Virus record (IMG/VR): IMGVR_UViG_3300030002_000005
Coordinates: 18,066 to 82,065 of that record
DNA: 64,000 nt
Source of the DNA: a virus
Strand: one strand, 5' to 3'
In this document: positions 18,293-26,474 of the stretch, piece after piece
How the letters are laid out: the number at the start of each line of letters is the position of its first letter
Position numbering within the stretch: position 1 is the first letter of the stretch
Position numbers and translations under genes: made by a program
Notes under the pieces: generated by a model
Seen by the model: the letters and a program-made list of their open reading frames with translations, nothing else
The model's database searches: none
What the model was told of the DNA's origin: nothing

Positions 18293-19789
18293 TTAATCCT
18301 CCATTTTTTCATCAGTCCATTCATGGTCAAATATTAACTCATGCTTAGCTCTAGTAATCGCAACATATTCCAAATTCTTTTCTTGTGCCATCTGCCAGCC
18401 TCTCGAACAAGGCAGCGGCATTAAATCTGGACGAGCAATAAAAACACGATTAGCTTCGCTACCCTTTGCTTTATGTATGGTAGACAATATAATGCCGTCA
18501 CCATTATCATCACTAAAGATCATAGATATTTTTGCCTTTAGATCGAGAACATCTTGTGACAATCTCCCCAGAAATGATAAAGTTAAAACCTTGTCTTCCA
18601 AAGCAACATAGCCACTATGTTTTTCAGGGTTTAGCATTTGCGTTGCTGCTAAGTCCTTCTTCATCATAAATAGTTTTGTCTCCCAATAGTAAATCATTTT
18701 ATCGATAGTCTTATGATCCTTGATCATTTCAATTAAGCCTAATCCGATATCTGTACCTTTAATAACAGCTTTCTTATGTTGAACAAGTAGTTCAAAGAAC
18801 AGTCTAATCAAAGGTGCTGTTGTTCTACATAAAACAAAGTCACCGCTTTCAGCTTCTTTTAAAATTGAACCCTCTCTCACTACGCCGTCAGGAGCATTCT
18901 CCAATGCTTTTATATCTGGAACAATCTCATTGGCTTTAAGTATGACATTTTTTGCACATCTGAAAGAATATGATAGTTTTAATGTTTCAGTATTCTTATA
19001 ATCCCGAAACCATTGGAATGACTTATCATCGGAATAGTTAAACCCGTAAATGCCTTGAAAATAATCACCAACTGCAATAAGCCTTCCAACTGTCTTACCA
19101 GTCACCTTATCTTTTTTCAAAATCTTTTCAATAATGCGAATCTGGCATCTGTTTACGTCTTGAACCTCGTCAACAAAAACAACGTCCTGTGGAAACATCC
19201 ATATTGAGTTATCGACAGCAGGTAAGTATACCATGTCGGTATAGTCAAATGTCGTGCGATCATTGGTGGCAGTATCCAAAACTTTGAGTGCCCTTTTTAT
19301 GTCCTCTGGTTTATTCAGACCGATATCATATCTGTCCGATATATATGGAACATATTCAGGCTTTAGCGTTAAAGTTAAACGACAAGCGTCCACTAAGCGT
19401 TTTATTTGTCCGAAATATACGTATTTATCGGACTCGTTCTTTATGTTGTCCGAATAAGACCATGATTTTGCTTTTTTCTGAATTATCTTATCGATTTTCA
19501 ATTCGTCAAATTTGATCTTACCCTTATATTTGCGCATAATTGCTGAATAGCCTAATCCATAGGTTGTATAGCATTTCACATGCTCTGGAAGCTTTAAAGA
19601 AAGTTCTTCTTTAATATGTTTATTAAATGCTAAAAATGTTATAGCTAATGATGAAGGTAATAATTTAACTGCCTCGACAATTGTGGTGGTTTTACCTGCG
19701 CCAGCAAATGCTTCAATTAGAATATTCTCTGATCTATCTTTAACAAATTTAAAAATTGTTTTCTGTTCTGCTGTGGGTATCATTTTCAT
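18293..19789 (-). CDS. UvrD/PcrA-like superfamily 1 DNA helicase
   Basis: ATP-dependent 3'-5' type DNA helicase, probably for phage replication or recombination. The 498-residue protein shows SF1 motifs in order: FAGAGKTTT (I), LAFNKHIKEEL (Ia), VFVDEVQDVN (II), VGDYFQGIYGF (III), LSYSFRCAKNV (IV), STIHKAKGSEANRV (V) and EYVAITRAKHEL (VI). This set is UvrD/PcrA-like (1A) rather than Dda-like. An ATG further upstream (19816) would add nine residues inside the previous gene. I prefer ATG at 19789 because it overlaps the upstream stop as TAATG, a translational-coupling arrangement also seen twice more in this window. Confidence 0.92.
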   Translation of the reverse strand: MKMIPTAEQKTIFKFVKDRSENILIEAFAGAGKTTTIVEAVKLLPSSLAITFLAFNKHIKEELSLKLPEHVKCYTTYGLGYSAIMRKYKGKIKFDELKIDKIIQKKAKSWSYSDNIKNESDKYVYFGQIKRLVDACRLTLTLKPEYVPYISDRYDIGLNKPEDIKRALKVLDTATNDRTTFDYTDMVYLPAVDNSIWMFPQDVVFVDEVQDVNRCQIRIIEKILKKDKVTGKTVGRLIAVGDYFQGIYGFNYSDDKSFQWFRDYKNTETLKLSYSFRCAKNVILKANEIVPDIKALENAPDGVVREGSILKEAESGDFVLCRTTAPLIRLFFELLVQHKKAVIKGTDIGLGLIEMIKDHKTIDKMIYYWETKLFMMKKDLAATQMLNPEKHSGYVALEDKVLTLSFLGRLSQDVLDLKAKISMIFSDDNGDGIILSTIHKAKGSEANRVFIARPDLMPLPCSRGWQMAQEKNLEYVAITRAKHELIFDHEWTDEKMED

Positions 19790-20265
19790 TAAAAAACCCC
19801 GTCCTTTCTTACCCAAGATGAAAGGTTTGTAACTTCGTCTACTTTATACTCGTAAACTTCCTTTTCGTCGATCACATATACGAGCAAACCATCATCAAGT
19901 AAAAAAAGCTTATCGTCATATTGAAATTTATCCTTGTTTAATAAATCGTCAATCGTATCAACCTTGAAATTGTAAAACAAGTCAAATGCTCTGCTTATTT
20001 CAGCATTTGTTTTCATTTGACCTAGTATTAATTCGCCAACTTCTGCTGATATATCGCTAATAAATGCATAATTATCTTCAAGCAACTGTTGTAAAACTGG
20101 ATTTACACTATAATTCTTACTAGCGATCATTCCATTCAAAATATACCTCACAATCTCAAAAGCGAAGAATTTATCCTCTGGCTTCATCACATAGTCTACA
20201 GGTAAATCTATGTACGGCATACCAGTTTCATCATTCAATTTAATGTCGTATTCAATCTTTATCAT
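19789..20265 (-). CDS. Hypothetical protein, first gene of helicase operon
   Basis: A 158-residue acidic protein of mixed helical and beta composition with no membrane segment. I do not recognise it. Its stop overlaps the helicase start (TAATG), so the two are translationally coupled. A host-type promoter (20327 to 20297, minus strand) lies about 30 nt upstream, which marks this as an early or middle operon. Helicase accessory function is possible but unsupported. Confidence 0.8.
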   Translation of the reverse strand: MIKIEYDIKLNDETGMPYIDLPVDYVMKPEDKFFAFEIVRYILNGMIASKNYSVNPVLQQLLEDNYAFISDISAEVGELILGQMKTNAEISRAFDLFYNFKVDTIDDLLNKDKFQYDDKLFLLDDGLLVYVIDEKEVYEYKVDEVTNLSSWVRKDGVF

Positions 20266-20280
20266 ATTCCAATTTTTTAG

Positions 20281-20288
20281 TATTTATA
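20281..20288 (+). promoter_or_regulatory. Late promoter box for neck genes
   Basis: TATTTATA, 23 nt before the gp13-like ATG. It is interleaved with a host-type promoter firing in the opposite direction. Confidence 0.6.
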
Positions 20289-20296
20289 TTTAGGTA

Positions 20297-20327
20297 CAAA
20301 AATACTAAATTATGGCGATAATAACAA
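20297..20327 (-). promoter_or_regulatory. Host-type promoter for helicase operon
   Basis: On the minus strand: TTG (20327-20325, context CTTGTT), a 20-bp spacer, then TATTTTTG (20304-20297). It overlaps the start codon region of the rightward gp13-like gene. Confidence 0.6.
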
Positions 20328-21439
20328 GCACAAATAAAAATAAATTATTTCTTCATGTTAAGCATGAAATGGGTTATCCATTAAGACCTTTTGAAATCAA
20401 AGATGATATGATGATGTCATACCTTGAAATGGTTATAGAGGACTATTCATCGTTTGTCAACGCATGGTTGATACATCAGAACTGGATTAACTTAGAGGGC
20501 ATGGATAAGACTGGCGGTGACTTTCTTTCGGCTTTTACAACCAAGTCTAACAACTACATGAAGTCATTCACCTATGCTTATTCAAAACAAGTTGGGTTGG
20601 GTACAAATGCACCAGCTGGAGCAGGCTGGGAACTTAAACGTGACTTCATTCTAACTACCGAAAATACACAACATTATTTAATACCTGCTGGCAGAGAAGT
20701 TAATGAAGTTTTGTGGGAAACTCCTCCAGAAGTAGACGCTGGACTCATTGATCCTATGGCACTTAACACGTTTACGCCAGGCATGGCAGGGTGGTCATAT
20801 CTTGGTCGTCCGTCTATGTATGTGCAGCCAACATATTCTGCAATATTATCAGCACAGGACAGAAGTATGAAACAAAGGGTACTTCAATCGATTTTGACTT
20901 ATCGCATAACTGGCTTAGAGACAGGCGAAAAGATGCTTCATTTATACCCAATTCCTGGGGGTCGCCATGAAATTGCCTATGGTTGGGGTAAACATTATGC
21001 TGGTAGAAAGGTTTGGTATTGGTATTACGATACAATGTTCTCGTCTTCAAAAGACGTTAAGAAATGCTTAAAAAAGAATTCGGATATCGTTAGATTACCA
21101 TCAGATGCGCCGACAGAAGTTTTACAATGGGATAATCTTAATGATGTTGCAAAGCAGCAAATAAGAAATCTCTTAATTGCAAAGGTGAAAATGGTTGTCG
21201 GCGGTATTAGAGGTTTCTTTACTGGTGAACTAGGCGTGGCTGAAAAGGCACTTGTTATGGACTATCGTCATTTACTTGATGAAGGCATAAAATTAAAAGA
21301 AGACACTGAAAAAGTCATTATCGACGCATTGGAAAAAATGTCTCAGGCTAATTTAACATTGGAAAGAGCAACAATTGCAGAGAATATTAACAAGGAAAGA
21401 GGTTTTCAACCTATTATGTTCCCAATAATCGCTATTTAA
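20312..21439 (+). CDS. Neck / head completion protein (gp13-like)
   Basis: Predicted to join the filled head to the tail. The N-terminal pattern (HEMGYPLRPFEIKDDMMMSYLEMVIEDYSSFV) has the shape of T4-type gp13: a short segment placing Gly-Pro, then a long helix that starts the connector bundle. The middle is aromatic and the end is helical (AKVKMVVGGIRGFFTGELG). 375 residues against 309 in T4. The following gene has gp14 features and starts 1 nt after the stop, matching the T4 order 13-14. Sequence similarity is weak by eye; context gives much of the confidence. Confidence 0.68.
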   Translation: MAIITSTNKNKLFLHVKHEMGYPLRPFEIKDDMMMSYLEMVIEDYSSFVNAWLIHQNWINLEGMDKTGGDFLSAFTTKSNNYMKSFTYAYSKQVGLGTNAPAGAGWELKRDFILTTENTQHYLIPAGREVNEVLWETPPEVDAGLIDPMALNTFTPGMAGWSYLGRPSMYVQPTYSAILSAQDRSMKQRVLQSILTYRITGLETGEKMLHLYPIPGGRHEIAYGWGKHYAGRKVWYWYYDTMFSSSKDVKKCLKKNSDIVRLPSDAPTEVLQWDNLNDVAKQQIRNLLIAKVKMVVGGIRGFFTGELGVAEKALVMDYRHLLDEGIKLKEDTEKVIIDALEKMSQANLTLERATIAENINKERGFQPIMFPIIAI

Positions 21440-21440
21440 T

Positions 21441-21974
21441 ATGAAAAAGAAAGCAAATAGAATTAATTTGGAAGACGAGAGATACGGATTGTTCATGACG
21501 GACAGTTCGTTTGATCTTGACATATTTTATGGTAGACAATATCTGAAAACCGATAACGTTCAATTTGTAACATTCCATAAAATTAATATCATTGAAACAA
21601 AAACCCATAGTTTATACGGTCAAGCAAAAAGCATTGATAAGAAATTTTTTCCACCGATCAGACTAAATGTTATGGTTGGCGTTGAAGATGGAACACAGGT
21701 AAATTATGGTGATGGTTCAGGCGGAATTGCTCGTGATGATTCAGGTATTTTAAGCTTCGGAGTGTATCTTCAAGAACTTGAAGAAAAGAACGCCGATATA
21801 GCTAGAGGCGACATCATTGAATATAACTTTAGTGGCGAAAAGAGCCGATTCTACGAGGTTGAAAACGCAAATAATGTAACTGACACAACCAAGAAAAGTA
21901 TAGGCGGATTCAAACCCTACTTCAAAACTGTGAAGTGTGTACCTGTCAAGGGTGATGTAATAAACATTGAGTAA
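21441..21974 (+). CDS. Neck protein (gp14-like)
   Basis: Second neck component, expected to bind gp13 and close the head. The 177-residue protein has the pattern found in gp14-type proteins: an early SSFDLDIFYGRQYLKTDNVQ, a central FFPPIRLNVMVG, and ARGDIIEYNFSGEKSRFYEV, the RGD-I-EY / F-EV strand pair. T4 gp14 is longer (256 aa). It is translationally adjacent to the gp13-like gene and ends before a structured noncoding stretch and a bidirectional terminator. Confidence 0.62.
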   Translation: MKKKANRINLEDERYGLFMTDSSFDLDIFYGRQYLKTDNVQFVTFHKINIIETKTHSLYGQAKSIDKKFFPPIRLNVMVGVEDGTQVNYGDGSGGIARDDSGILSFGVYLQELEEKNADIARGDIIEYNFSGEKSRFYEVENANNVTDTTKKSIGGFKPYFKTVKCVPVKGDVINIE

Positions 21975-22050
21975 TTACCGCTATAGCACCTATATCGACT
22001 GATCGCCATAGGTGGATGGCTGTAAAATACTAATCTTTACCGCTATAGCA
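21975..22050. repeat. Structured noncoding stretch with 14-nt direct repeats
   Basis: TTACCGCTATAGCA occurs at 21975-21988 and 22037-22050. Its core GCTATAGC is palindromic. Between the copies, CACCTAT (21987-21993) can pair with ATAGGTG (22008-22014). The first copy overlaps the stop codon of the gp14-like gene. Function unknown; it could be an RNA element or a protein-binding site. Confidence 0.5.
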
Positions 22051-22053
22051 GCA

Positions 22054-22093
22054 AAAAATGTCCAGCAAATAATCGTATTCACTGGACATTTTT
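22054..22093. terminator. Bidirectional terminator
   Basis: AAAAATGTCCAG / CTGGACATTTTT, 12-bp stem with a 16-nt loop. A-run and T-run flanks make it usable from both sides. It serves gp14 (+) and the small membrane protein gene (-), whose stop lies in the loop. Confidence 0.85.
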
Positions 22094-22318
22094 GTCTAAT
22101 TTCCTTTTTATCTTTTCGAGTTCGGATGTAATCAGTTTTCGTTGGTCTTCGGACTGGATTCCCAGCGTATCGCCGTAGTCTATGAATATATCGAAAGCAA
22201 ATTTAATGAAATCCTTTTCTTTGCTGGATAGTATTAAGAATCTTTTCGATAATACAAATAATATTAATACTAGGAATAATATTATTATCGCTAATATTAA
22301 TATTATAATGTTTATCAT
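22079..22318 (-). CDS. Small membrane protein
   Basis: 79 residues. Residues 2-24 form one very hydrophobic Ile/Leu segment (NIIILILAIIILFLVLILFV) followed by a basic-then-acidic soluble helix. That topology suits a membrane-anchored cytoplasmic or periplasmic tail, and holin- or spanin-like roles are conceivable, but no motif supports either. It overlaps the upstream gene by 4 nt (ATGA) and shares its late promoter. Confidence 0.7.
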   Translation of the reverse strand: MINIIILILAIIILFLVLILFVLSKRFLILSSKEKDFIKFAFDIFIDYGDTLGIQSEDQRKLITSELEKIKRKLDKNVQ

Positions 22319-22569
22319 TCTTTTACCTCAACTAAATCTTTGGGATACACTGATATGTAATATCCATTTTCAGTTATAATTATGTTCTTCTCTCTGAGAA
22401 ATATCTCAACATTCTTGCCTTTAAGTTCATTAATAAAACTATCCATAGCTTGAATTAAAGTATCATCGCTATATTTGGTTGCTAGGAATATCATATCCTT
22501 AGCAACCTCAAGACCAATTTTAATAATAATCACTTCTGTTCCTACTTCTAGTTTTCTTCGTCTTCTCAT
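22315..22569 (-). CDS. Hypothetical protein
   Basis: 84 residues, starting with a basic MRRRRKLEVG and continuing as an alpha/beta domain; no recognised family. It is linked by 4-nt overlaps to the GIY-YIG gene upstream and the small membrane protein gene downstream, so the three are translated from one message. Confidence 0.7.
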   Translation of the reverse strand: MRRRRKLEVGTEVIIIKIGLEVAKDMIFLATKYSDDTLIQAMDSFINELKGKNVEIFLREKNIIITENGYYISVYPKDLVEVKE

Positions 22570-23300
22570 TTGTATTTATAATTGCTAAATTTATTATTTT
22601 TACTCATAACTCGCCACCTTATGGTAGCCATTGGAATACATAATACTTTTGAAGCCTCACCAGCTGATCGATATTCAATATCATTAACTATAATTGAAAT
22701 GTTTTGTTCGCCATTATATTTTCCAGTCATGCTATTAGATAAAGCCTCTCTTGTAACATTACTGTGATGTTTTCCAAAAAATGAATTTCCATCGCCAGAC
22801 TTATCCGAACATTTTCTACAAGTTTTAGCTGAATAACTCATAACGTTACCACATTTACAATACTTAATATTTATACCACCCTTCCAATTAGGGTTTAACT
22901 CCATCGGTCTCGAATATTTTGTTTTACGACAGTCATCGCTCATATTAAGAATTGTCTCACGCAAGCTAATTTTCATTCGTCGAATAATATCGTCTCTATT
23001 CGGATTGTTCGTTAAATTATCTCCACCACTAGATATTATGCCAATATTATATTCAGGCTTCAAGTCTAAATATTTTTGCTCAATCTCAAGCAAATCATCG
23101 AACATACATTCTTTAACAATTTCAAAAACAAAGTTATCGCCGCCATATTTATTCCACGCTCTTTGTAAATGAGCATTTTCATGCTTATTATGTATCAATC
23201 CGCTTTTATGTCTTTGCCATCTTCTTATGATATTCTTAGCAGAGCCAATATAGCTGTCATTGGTAATGGTATTTCGAATTCGATAAATTCCAGTTTTCAT
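22566..23300 (-). CDS. GIY-YIG endonuclease with zinc ribbon
   Basis: Second homing-type endonuclease, 244 residues, sitting after the neck genes. The nuclease domain is at residues 1-95: TGIYRIRNTITNDSYIGSA, Arg in IIRRWQRH, Glu in LLEIEQKYLD. A four-Cys zinc ribbon follows (YCKCGNVMSYSAKTCRKC), then a NUMOD3-like GNSFFGKHHSNVT. The C-terminal segment SAGEASKVLCIPMATIRWRV looks like a NUMOD1/HTH DNA-binding motif. A late box precedes it by 13 nt. A free-standing mobile gene is the simplest reading; its target is probably the nearby intergenic DNA of intein- or endonuclease-free relatives. Confidence 0.9.
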   Translation of the reverse strand: MKTGIYRIRNTITNDSYIGSAKNIIRRWQRHKSGLIHNKHENAHLQRAWNKYGGDNFVFEIVKECMFDDLLEIEQKYLDLKPEYNIGIISSGGDNLTNNPNRDDIIRRMKISLRETILNMSDDCRKTKYSRPMELNPNWKGGINIKYCKCGNVMSYSAKTCRKCSDKSGDGNSFFGKHHSNVTREALSNSMTGKYNGEQNISIIVNDIEYRSAGEASKVLCIPMATIRWRVMSKNNKFSNYKYK

Positions 23301-23313
23301 AGTATCTATTTCT

Positions 23314-23321
23314 TATAAATA
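23314..23321 (-). promoter_or_regulatory. Late promoter box
   Basis: TATTTATA on the minus strand, 13 nt before the GIY-YIG gene ATG. Confidence 0.55.
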
Positions 23322-23356
23322 CTATGAAAACCAAAACTTAAAAGGCACACCGAAAA

Positions 23357-24511
23357 TTATTTCGCAAGTCCCACAAATAATTCATAGTTTATTTTTGGGT
23401 ATGACTCGTATCCAACCAACTCAAAATCATTTATATCTAATGATAAAATATCATCAAGATTATTCAATTCTTTGTTAATTTTCATTTCAGGCAAGCCTAA
23501 CGGAGTTCTAGTAAGCTGTTCTTTAGCTGTTTCAACATGATTAACATATAGATGTGTATCTCCACCAATCCATGTTGATATTCCAGCTATCATATTATTT
23601 GCTTTTGCAAACAACATCAATAATAAAGACATTGACGCTAAATTAAATGGAATTCCAAGCGCAGAATCTGCCGATCTTTGATACATGTTTAGGTCAAGAT
23701 AGAACTTTGGTATGTTCTGTTTATCAAGATATTCAATATTTTCTTTTGAGTATTCTATACCAATCGGATCGGGACAATTGTCGCCATGTATATCATTTTC
23801 GCTTGTATACGTACTATCAATATCGTAAACAGCATTGCCCAATATAACATGAACCATTTCACCATTGTCATAATACATTTTCACCCTTTTCTCAATACTT
23901 ATAGGTCTGACGATAAACTGATATAACAAATGACATGGTGGAAGGGCCATTTCTTTGAACTCGGCTTTGTTCCATGCATCAATAATATGATAGCGTGAGT
24001 ATGGATTATTTTTCAAGCCGTCTAATACCTCGGCAACCTGATCAACACCATTTTGATTTCTCCATTGATAACCATAAACTTTACCAAGATCGCCTAATTT
24101 ATATGATAAATCATCACCAAGCTGATTTAATTTAATTCTCTCAACGAATTCTTCGGATGTGAATGGTCTGGTCTTATTTTCAATTGGGTCGTCCATCAAA
24201 TAGTCGTAATCAGGCTCAACCATTGTGCCGACATACTTTAAATACCAACGATATGCATCACTATTCCAGATATTGCAATTGTTATCAATAAGATATTTAA
24301 TGTTTGTTTCGCCACGTAGAAACCATAGCAATTCATGAATAATGCCTTTCCAATGCATTTTCTTTGTCGTTAGCAATGGAAAGCCCTTTTGCAAGTCCAT
24401 TTTTATAACCGCATGCGATATGCCAATTGTATTAGGCATATTGGCTCTGCCACTTTCTTTTTCAACGCCCTTAGCGATGATCTTTTTCAAAACCTTTTGA
24501 TAACTTTTCAT
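23357..24511 (-). CDS. thyA: Thymidylate synthase, long form
   Basis: Converts dUMP to dTMP using methylenetetrahydrofolate, supplying dTTP for phage DNA. The ThyA family is clear: FPLLTTKKMHWKGIIHELLWFLRG, GKVYGYQWRNQNG, active-site Cys in ALPPCHLLYQF (about residue 193), MYQRSADSALGIPFNLAS and GGDTHLYVNHVE. At 384 residues it is far longer than E. coli (264) or T4 (286). One insertion of about 50 residues lies after NIWNSDAYRW, where some bacterial ThyA proteins also have one. A second of about 65 residues lies between FIVRPISIEKR and KFYLDLN and is less usual. With dUTPase upstream in the same operon it forms a dUTP-to-dTTP pathway. Confidence 0.96.
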   Translation of the reverse strand: MKSYQKVLKKIIAKGVEKESGRANMPNTIGISHAVIKMDLQKGFPLLTTKKMHWKGIIHELLWFLRGETNIKYLIDNNCNIWNSDAYRWYLKYVGTMVEPDYDYLMDDPIENKTRPFTSEEFVERIKLNQLGDDLSYKLGDLGKVYGYQWRNQNGVDQVAEVLDGLKNNPYSRYHIIDAWNKAEFKEMALPPCHLLYQFIVRPISIEKRVKMYYDNGEMVHVILGNAVYDIDSTYTSENDIHGDNCPDPIGIEYSKENIEYLDKQNIPKFYLDLNMYQRSADSALGIPFNLASMSLLLMLFAKANNMIAGISTWIGGDTHLYVNHVETAKEQLTRTPLGLPEMKINKELNNLDDILSLDINDFELVGYESYPKINYELFVGLAK

Positions 24512-24553
24512 TTATTGTAATTATTAATTGTTATATAGCCACTGCTCATGTAA

Positions 24554-25093
24554 TTAATCCTTTAAATCAGCTTCGTATACACAAACCTTTGTCATTCTTA
24601 GACTTTCTTTTAATGGTGGCTTAAAATCTACTTCTGATATTTTTTTCATATACATATAGTTTATTTCTTCATTCATAACAACTAAAGCTAAAAAATTATT
24701 ATCTTTTTGTTCAGTCAATAAAGGGTCATTTTTTTGGAACACCCAAGAAATAGGAAATATACCATTTACATTATGACTTTTAACGTGTATATTTAAAGCC
24801 TTTAATACTGATTCAGCATCATAAGAATTTAATACTAAATCAGCATCATAAGATTTATTGTATTTTTCGTATATATTTAAATCAGGGGAATTTAGTTCTT
24901 TTTTTCTTGATATTAATAAGTTGTAAACTAAAAACTCCGCCTTTTTGCCGTTATAAATATCGTTTATTATTTTATCTTTATTAAATTGATTTCTTTTTTC
25001 ATATTCATCCAAAGAAGATGAAACGCTATAATTAGAAAACAACTCACATTGTTTATCTTGGTATTCTGTTATTTTACCTAATTCAATTCTCAT
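24554..25093 (-). CDS. Possible PD-(D/E)XK-type nuclease
   Basis: 179 residues. The spacing YNGKKAEFLVYNLL (Glu about residue 53), SYDADLVLNSYD and LNIHVKSHNVNG is compatible with the core of a restriction-like nuclease, in which an E, a D and a beta-strand carrying (E/Q/H)-x-K bind metal. The following ISWVFQKNDPLL is also reminiscent of that fold. This is pattern reading, not a confirmed family. The gene lies in the nucleotide-metabolism operon between thymidylate synthase and small genes, where an enzyme for host DNA degradation or base scavenging would be at home. Confidence 0.5.
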   Translation of the reverse strand: MRIELGKITEYQDKQCELFSNYSVSSSLDEYEKRNQFNKDKIINDIYNGKKAEFLVYNLLISRKKELNSPDLNIYEKYNKSYDADLVLNSYDAESVLKALNIHVKSHNVNGIFPISWVFQKNDPLLTEQKDNNFLALVVMNEEINYMYMKKISEVDFKPPLKESLRMTKVCVYEADLKD

Positions 25094-25100
25094 ATATTTA

Positions 25101-25292
25101 TTACTTGTTATGATTAAAAATTAATAATTCGACTGGAAATGTCTTGATCTCGTTACACTTACAAGCACTTGTACAACGTTTTGAGCAGTCACGTGTTGTT
25201 TCAAATAAAATAGCGTCCTTTTGATGACATTTCGGGTCAACACTACCATCATAAAATTCGACAAGGTATACTCCTTTAAGAAACGAACTCAT
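25101..25292 (-). CDS. Small cysteine-rich protein
   Basis: 63 residues with five Cys, four of them clustered (DCSKRCTSACKCNE), suggesting a metal-binding or disulfide-bonded knuckle. No recognised family. It lies 7 nt before the next operon gene. Confidence 0.6.
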   Translation of the reverse strand: MSSFLKGVYLVEFYDGSVDPKCHQKDAILFETTRDCSKRCTSACKCNEIKTFPVELLIFNHNK

Positions 25293-25349
25293 TAGCTCAG
25301 ACTCTTTAGGACTGTAAAAATACAGCGATTCGATAATATCTCTATATTT

Positions 25350-25508
25350 CTAAGGCACATACATCTTAACATTCGTCTTAAGATGTTTAGCATGTTTAAC
25401 AGCAAAATGATTGAATGCAACCATTATTGTTTGATTCCAATCATTTTGCATGTCGGCACTAAAATTATCAGGTCTTCTATAATCCCATGTATACATAATT
25501 TTATTCAT
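25350..25508 (-). CDS. Small protein, 52 aa
   Basis: Reads MNKIMYTWDYRRPDNFSAD at the N terminus and ends MYVP followed by TAG. It starts inside the last codons of the upstream 56-residue gene (8-nt overlap), the same tight packing as the rest of this operon. Composition is normal for a soluble helical protein. No family recognised. Confidence 0.55.
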   Translation of the reverse strand: MNKIMYTWDYRRPDNFSADMQNDWNQTIMVAFNHFAVKHAKHLKTNVKMYVP

Positions 25509-25671
25509 TATTTTCGTCAATTATATATGATTCTGGACAGCATTTATACATATCCATCGATCCATCGGTAATAAGTCCAGTAAGACCTTCCAAAAGACCC
25601 GAAGCTTCCCATCTTTTTATGGCTTCTTCCTTAGTTTCAATTAACTGGGTACTATTTACCTGTTGATCCAT
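25501..25671 (-). CDS. Small protein, 56 aa
   Basis: ATG at 25671, 20 nt inside the 3' end of the dUTPase gene; ends in CPESYIIDENNE. Helical, acidic, with a Cys-Cys pair. It is supported by its position in a run of overlapping leftward genes; no family recognised. Confidence 0.6.
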   Translation of the reverse strand: MDQQVNSTQLIETKEEAIKRWEASGLLEGLTGLITDGSMDMYKCCPESYIIDENNE

Positions 25672-26131
25672 GACCGCCTCTATTTTCAGATTTTAAATCA
25701 TTAACTTCAATGAATTCAATATCGTTGGTAAATAGCCACTTAAGCTTTACATACCAAGGCGCAAACATTGTTGGCTTGATTTCAAATTGGCAGATTCTAT
25801 CACCTTCATCGACCTTTGCAGTTCCCAACGATATTGCACTGAATTTCCAATGATCGTCATTTCCAGAATATCCGTCGCCGTTTGCATCAGGGCCATCAAC
25901 CACTCCATAATGATTAGCTTGTATTAAGCCAAATTTATTATATGTTGAAGACCTTGGAACTATATTCGCCTGATAATACTTTGGCAACTGACACGAGAAG
26001 CCTAAATCAATTAGTCGGTGTGATGCCTTTGGCATGACGACTGTTTCAGCTGATTTTAAATCAATCCAATTGCCATGAGATTCCAGTTTACAATTTGGAT
26101 TGTGGTACTTGATATAAATTTTTGCTTTCAT
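25652..26131 (-). CDS. dut: dUTPase (trimeric family)
   Basis: Hydrolyses dUTP to dUMP and pyrophosphate, keeping uracil out of phage DNA and feeding thymidylate synthase encoded downstream. The 159-residue protein shows a degenerate motif 1 (NWIDLKSAE) and motif 2 PRSSTYNKFGL (residues 59-69). Motif 3 is HYGVVDG with the catalytic Asp about 79, motif 4 GDRICQFEI, and the C-terminal glycine-rich motif 5 RGGHGSTGK, which lacks the usual Phe. An insertion rich in Gly/Asp (PDANGDGYSGNDDHW) follows motif 3. Confidence 0.93.
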   Translation of the reverse strand: MKAKIYIKYHNPNCKLESHGNWIDLKSAETVVMPKASHRLIDLGFSCQLPKYYQANIVPRSSTYNKFGLIQANHYGVVDGPDANGDGYSGNDDHWKFSAISLGTAKVDEGDRICQFEIKPTMFAPWYVKLKWLFTNDIEFIEVNDLKSENRGGHGSTGK

Positions 26132-26134
26132 ATG

Positions 26135-26464
26135 TTATTTACTGAAAATTAGTCCTCTAAAATTTTTAAATTGGGTGTCGTAACAGTCGTAAAGAAATAT
26201 ACGCTTATTTTCATATAAAGCTAATTTCATGTCATTTAATGAAATGTCGTCAACAGTGTAGCCAATACCATTATATTGACAAAACGGCAATGTTACGATG
26301 TGTGTATCATTATGATTAATAATGTCTAAAAGTTCGGCAGGTAATTCGCCGAAAAGAACTCGTTTACATTTCTCGGAATTACTCTTTCTAAAAACATATT
26401 GCTTGTCAACAATATTGTTTTCGGTTATATCCTCGTAATCGATTTGTTTTAAATAGTTTATCAT
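26135..26464 (-). CDS. Hypothetical protein
   Basis: 109 residues, mixed alpha/beta, no membrane segment or known motif. It sits 3 nt before the dUTPase gene in the same leftward operon. Function unknown. Confidence 0.75.
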   Translation of the reverse strand: MINYLKQIDYEDITENNIVDKQYVFRKSNSEKCKRVLFGELPAELLDIINHNDTHIVTLPFCQYNGIGYTVDDISLNDMKLALYENKRIFLYDCYDTQFKNFRGLIFSK

Positions 26465-26474
26465 TTTATGTTTT

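Noticed and set aside
21975-22050. Attachment site for integration
   Set aside because: No integrase is seen and the T4-type gene set indicates a lytic phage; kept only as an unexplained repeat.
25293-25349. tRNA or other RNA gene in the small gap
   Set aside because: No cloverleaf; only a 4-5 bp CTGTA-type hairpin, too weak to call.
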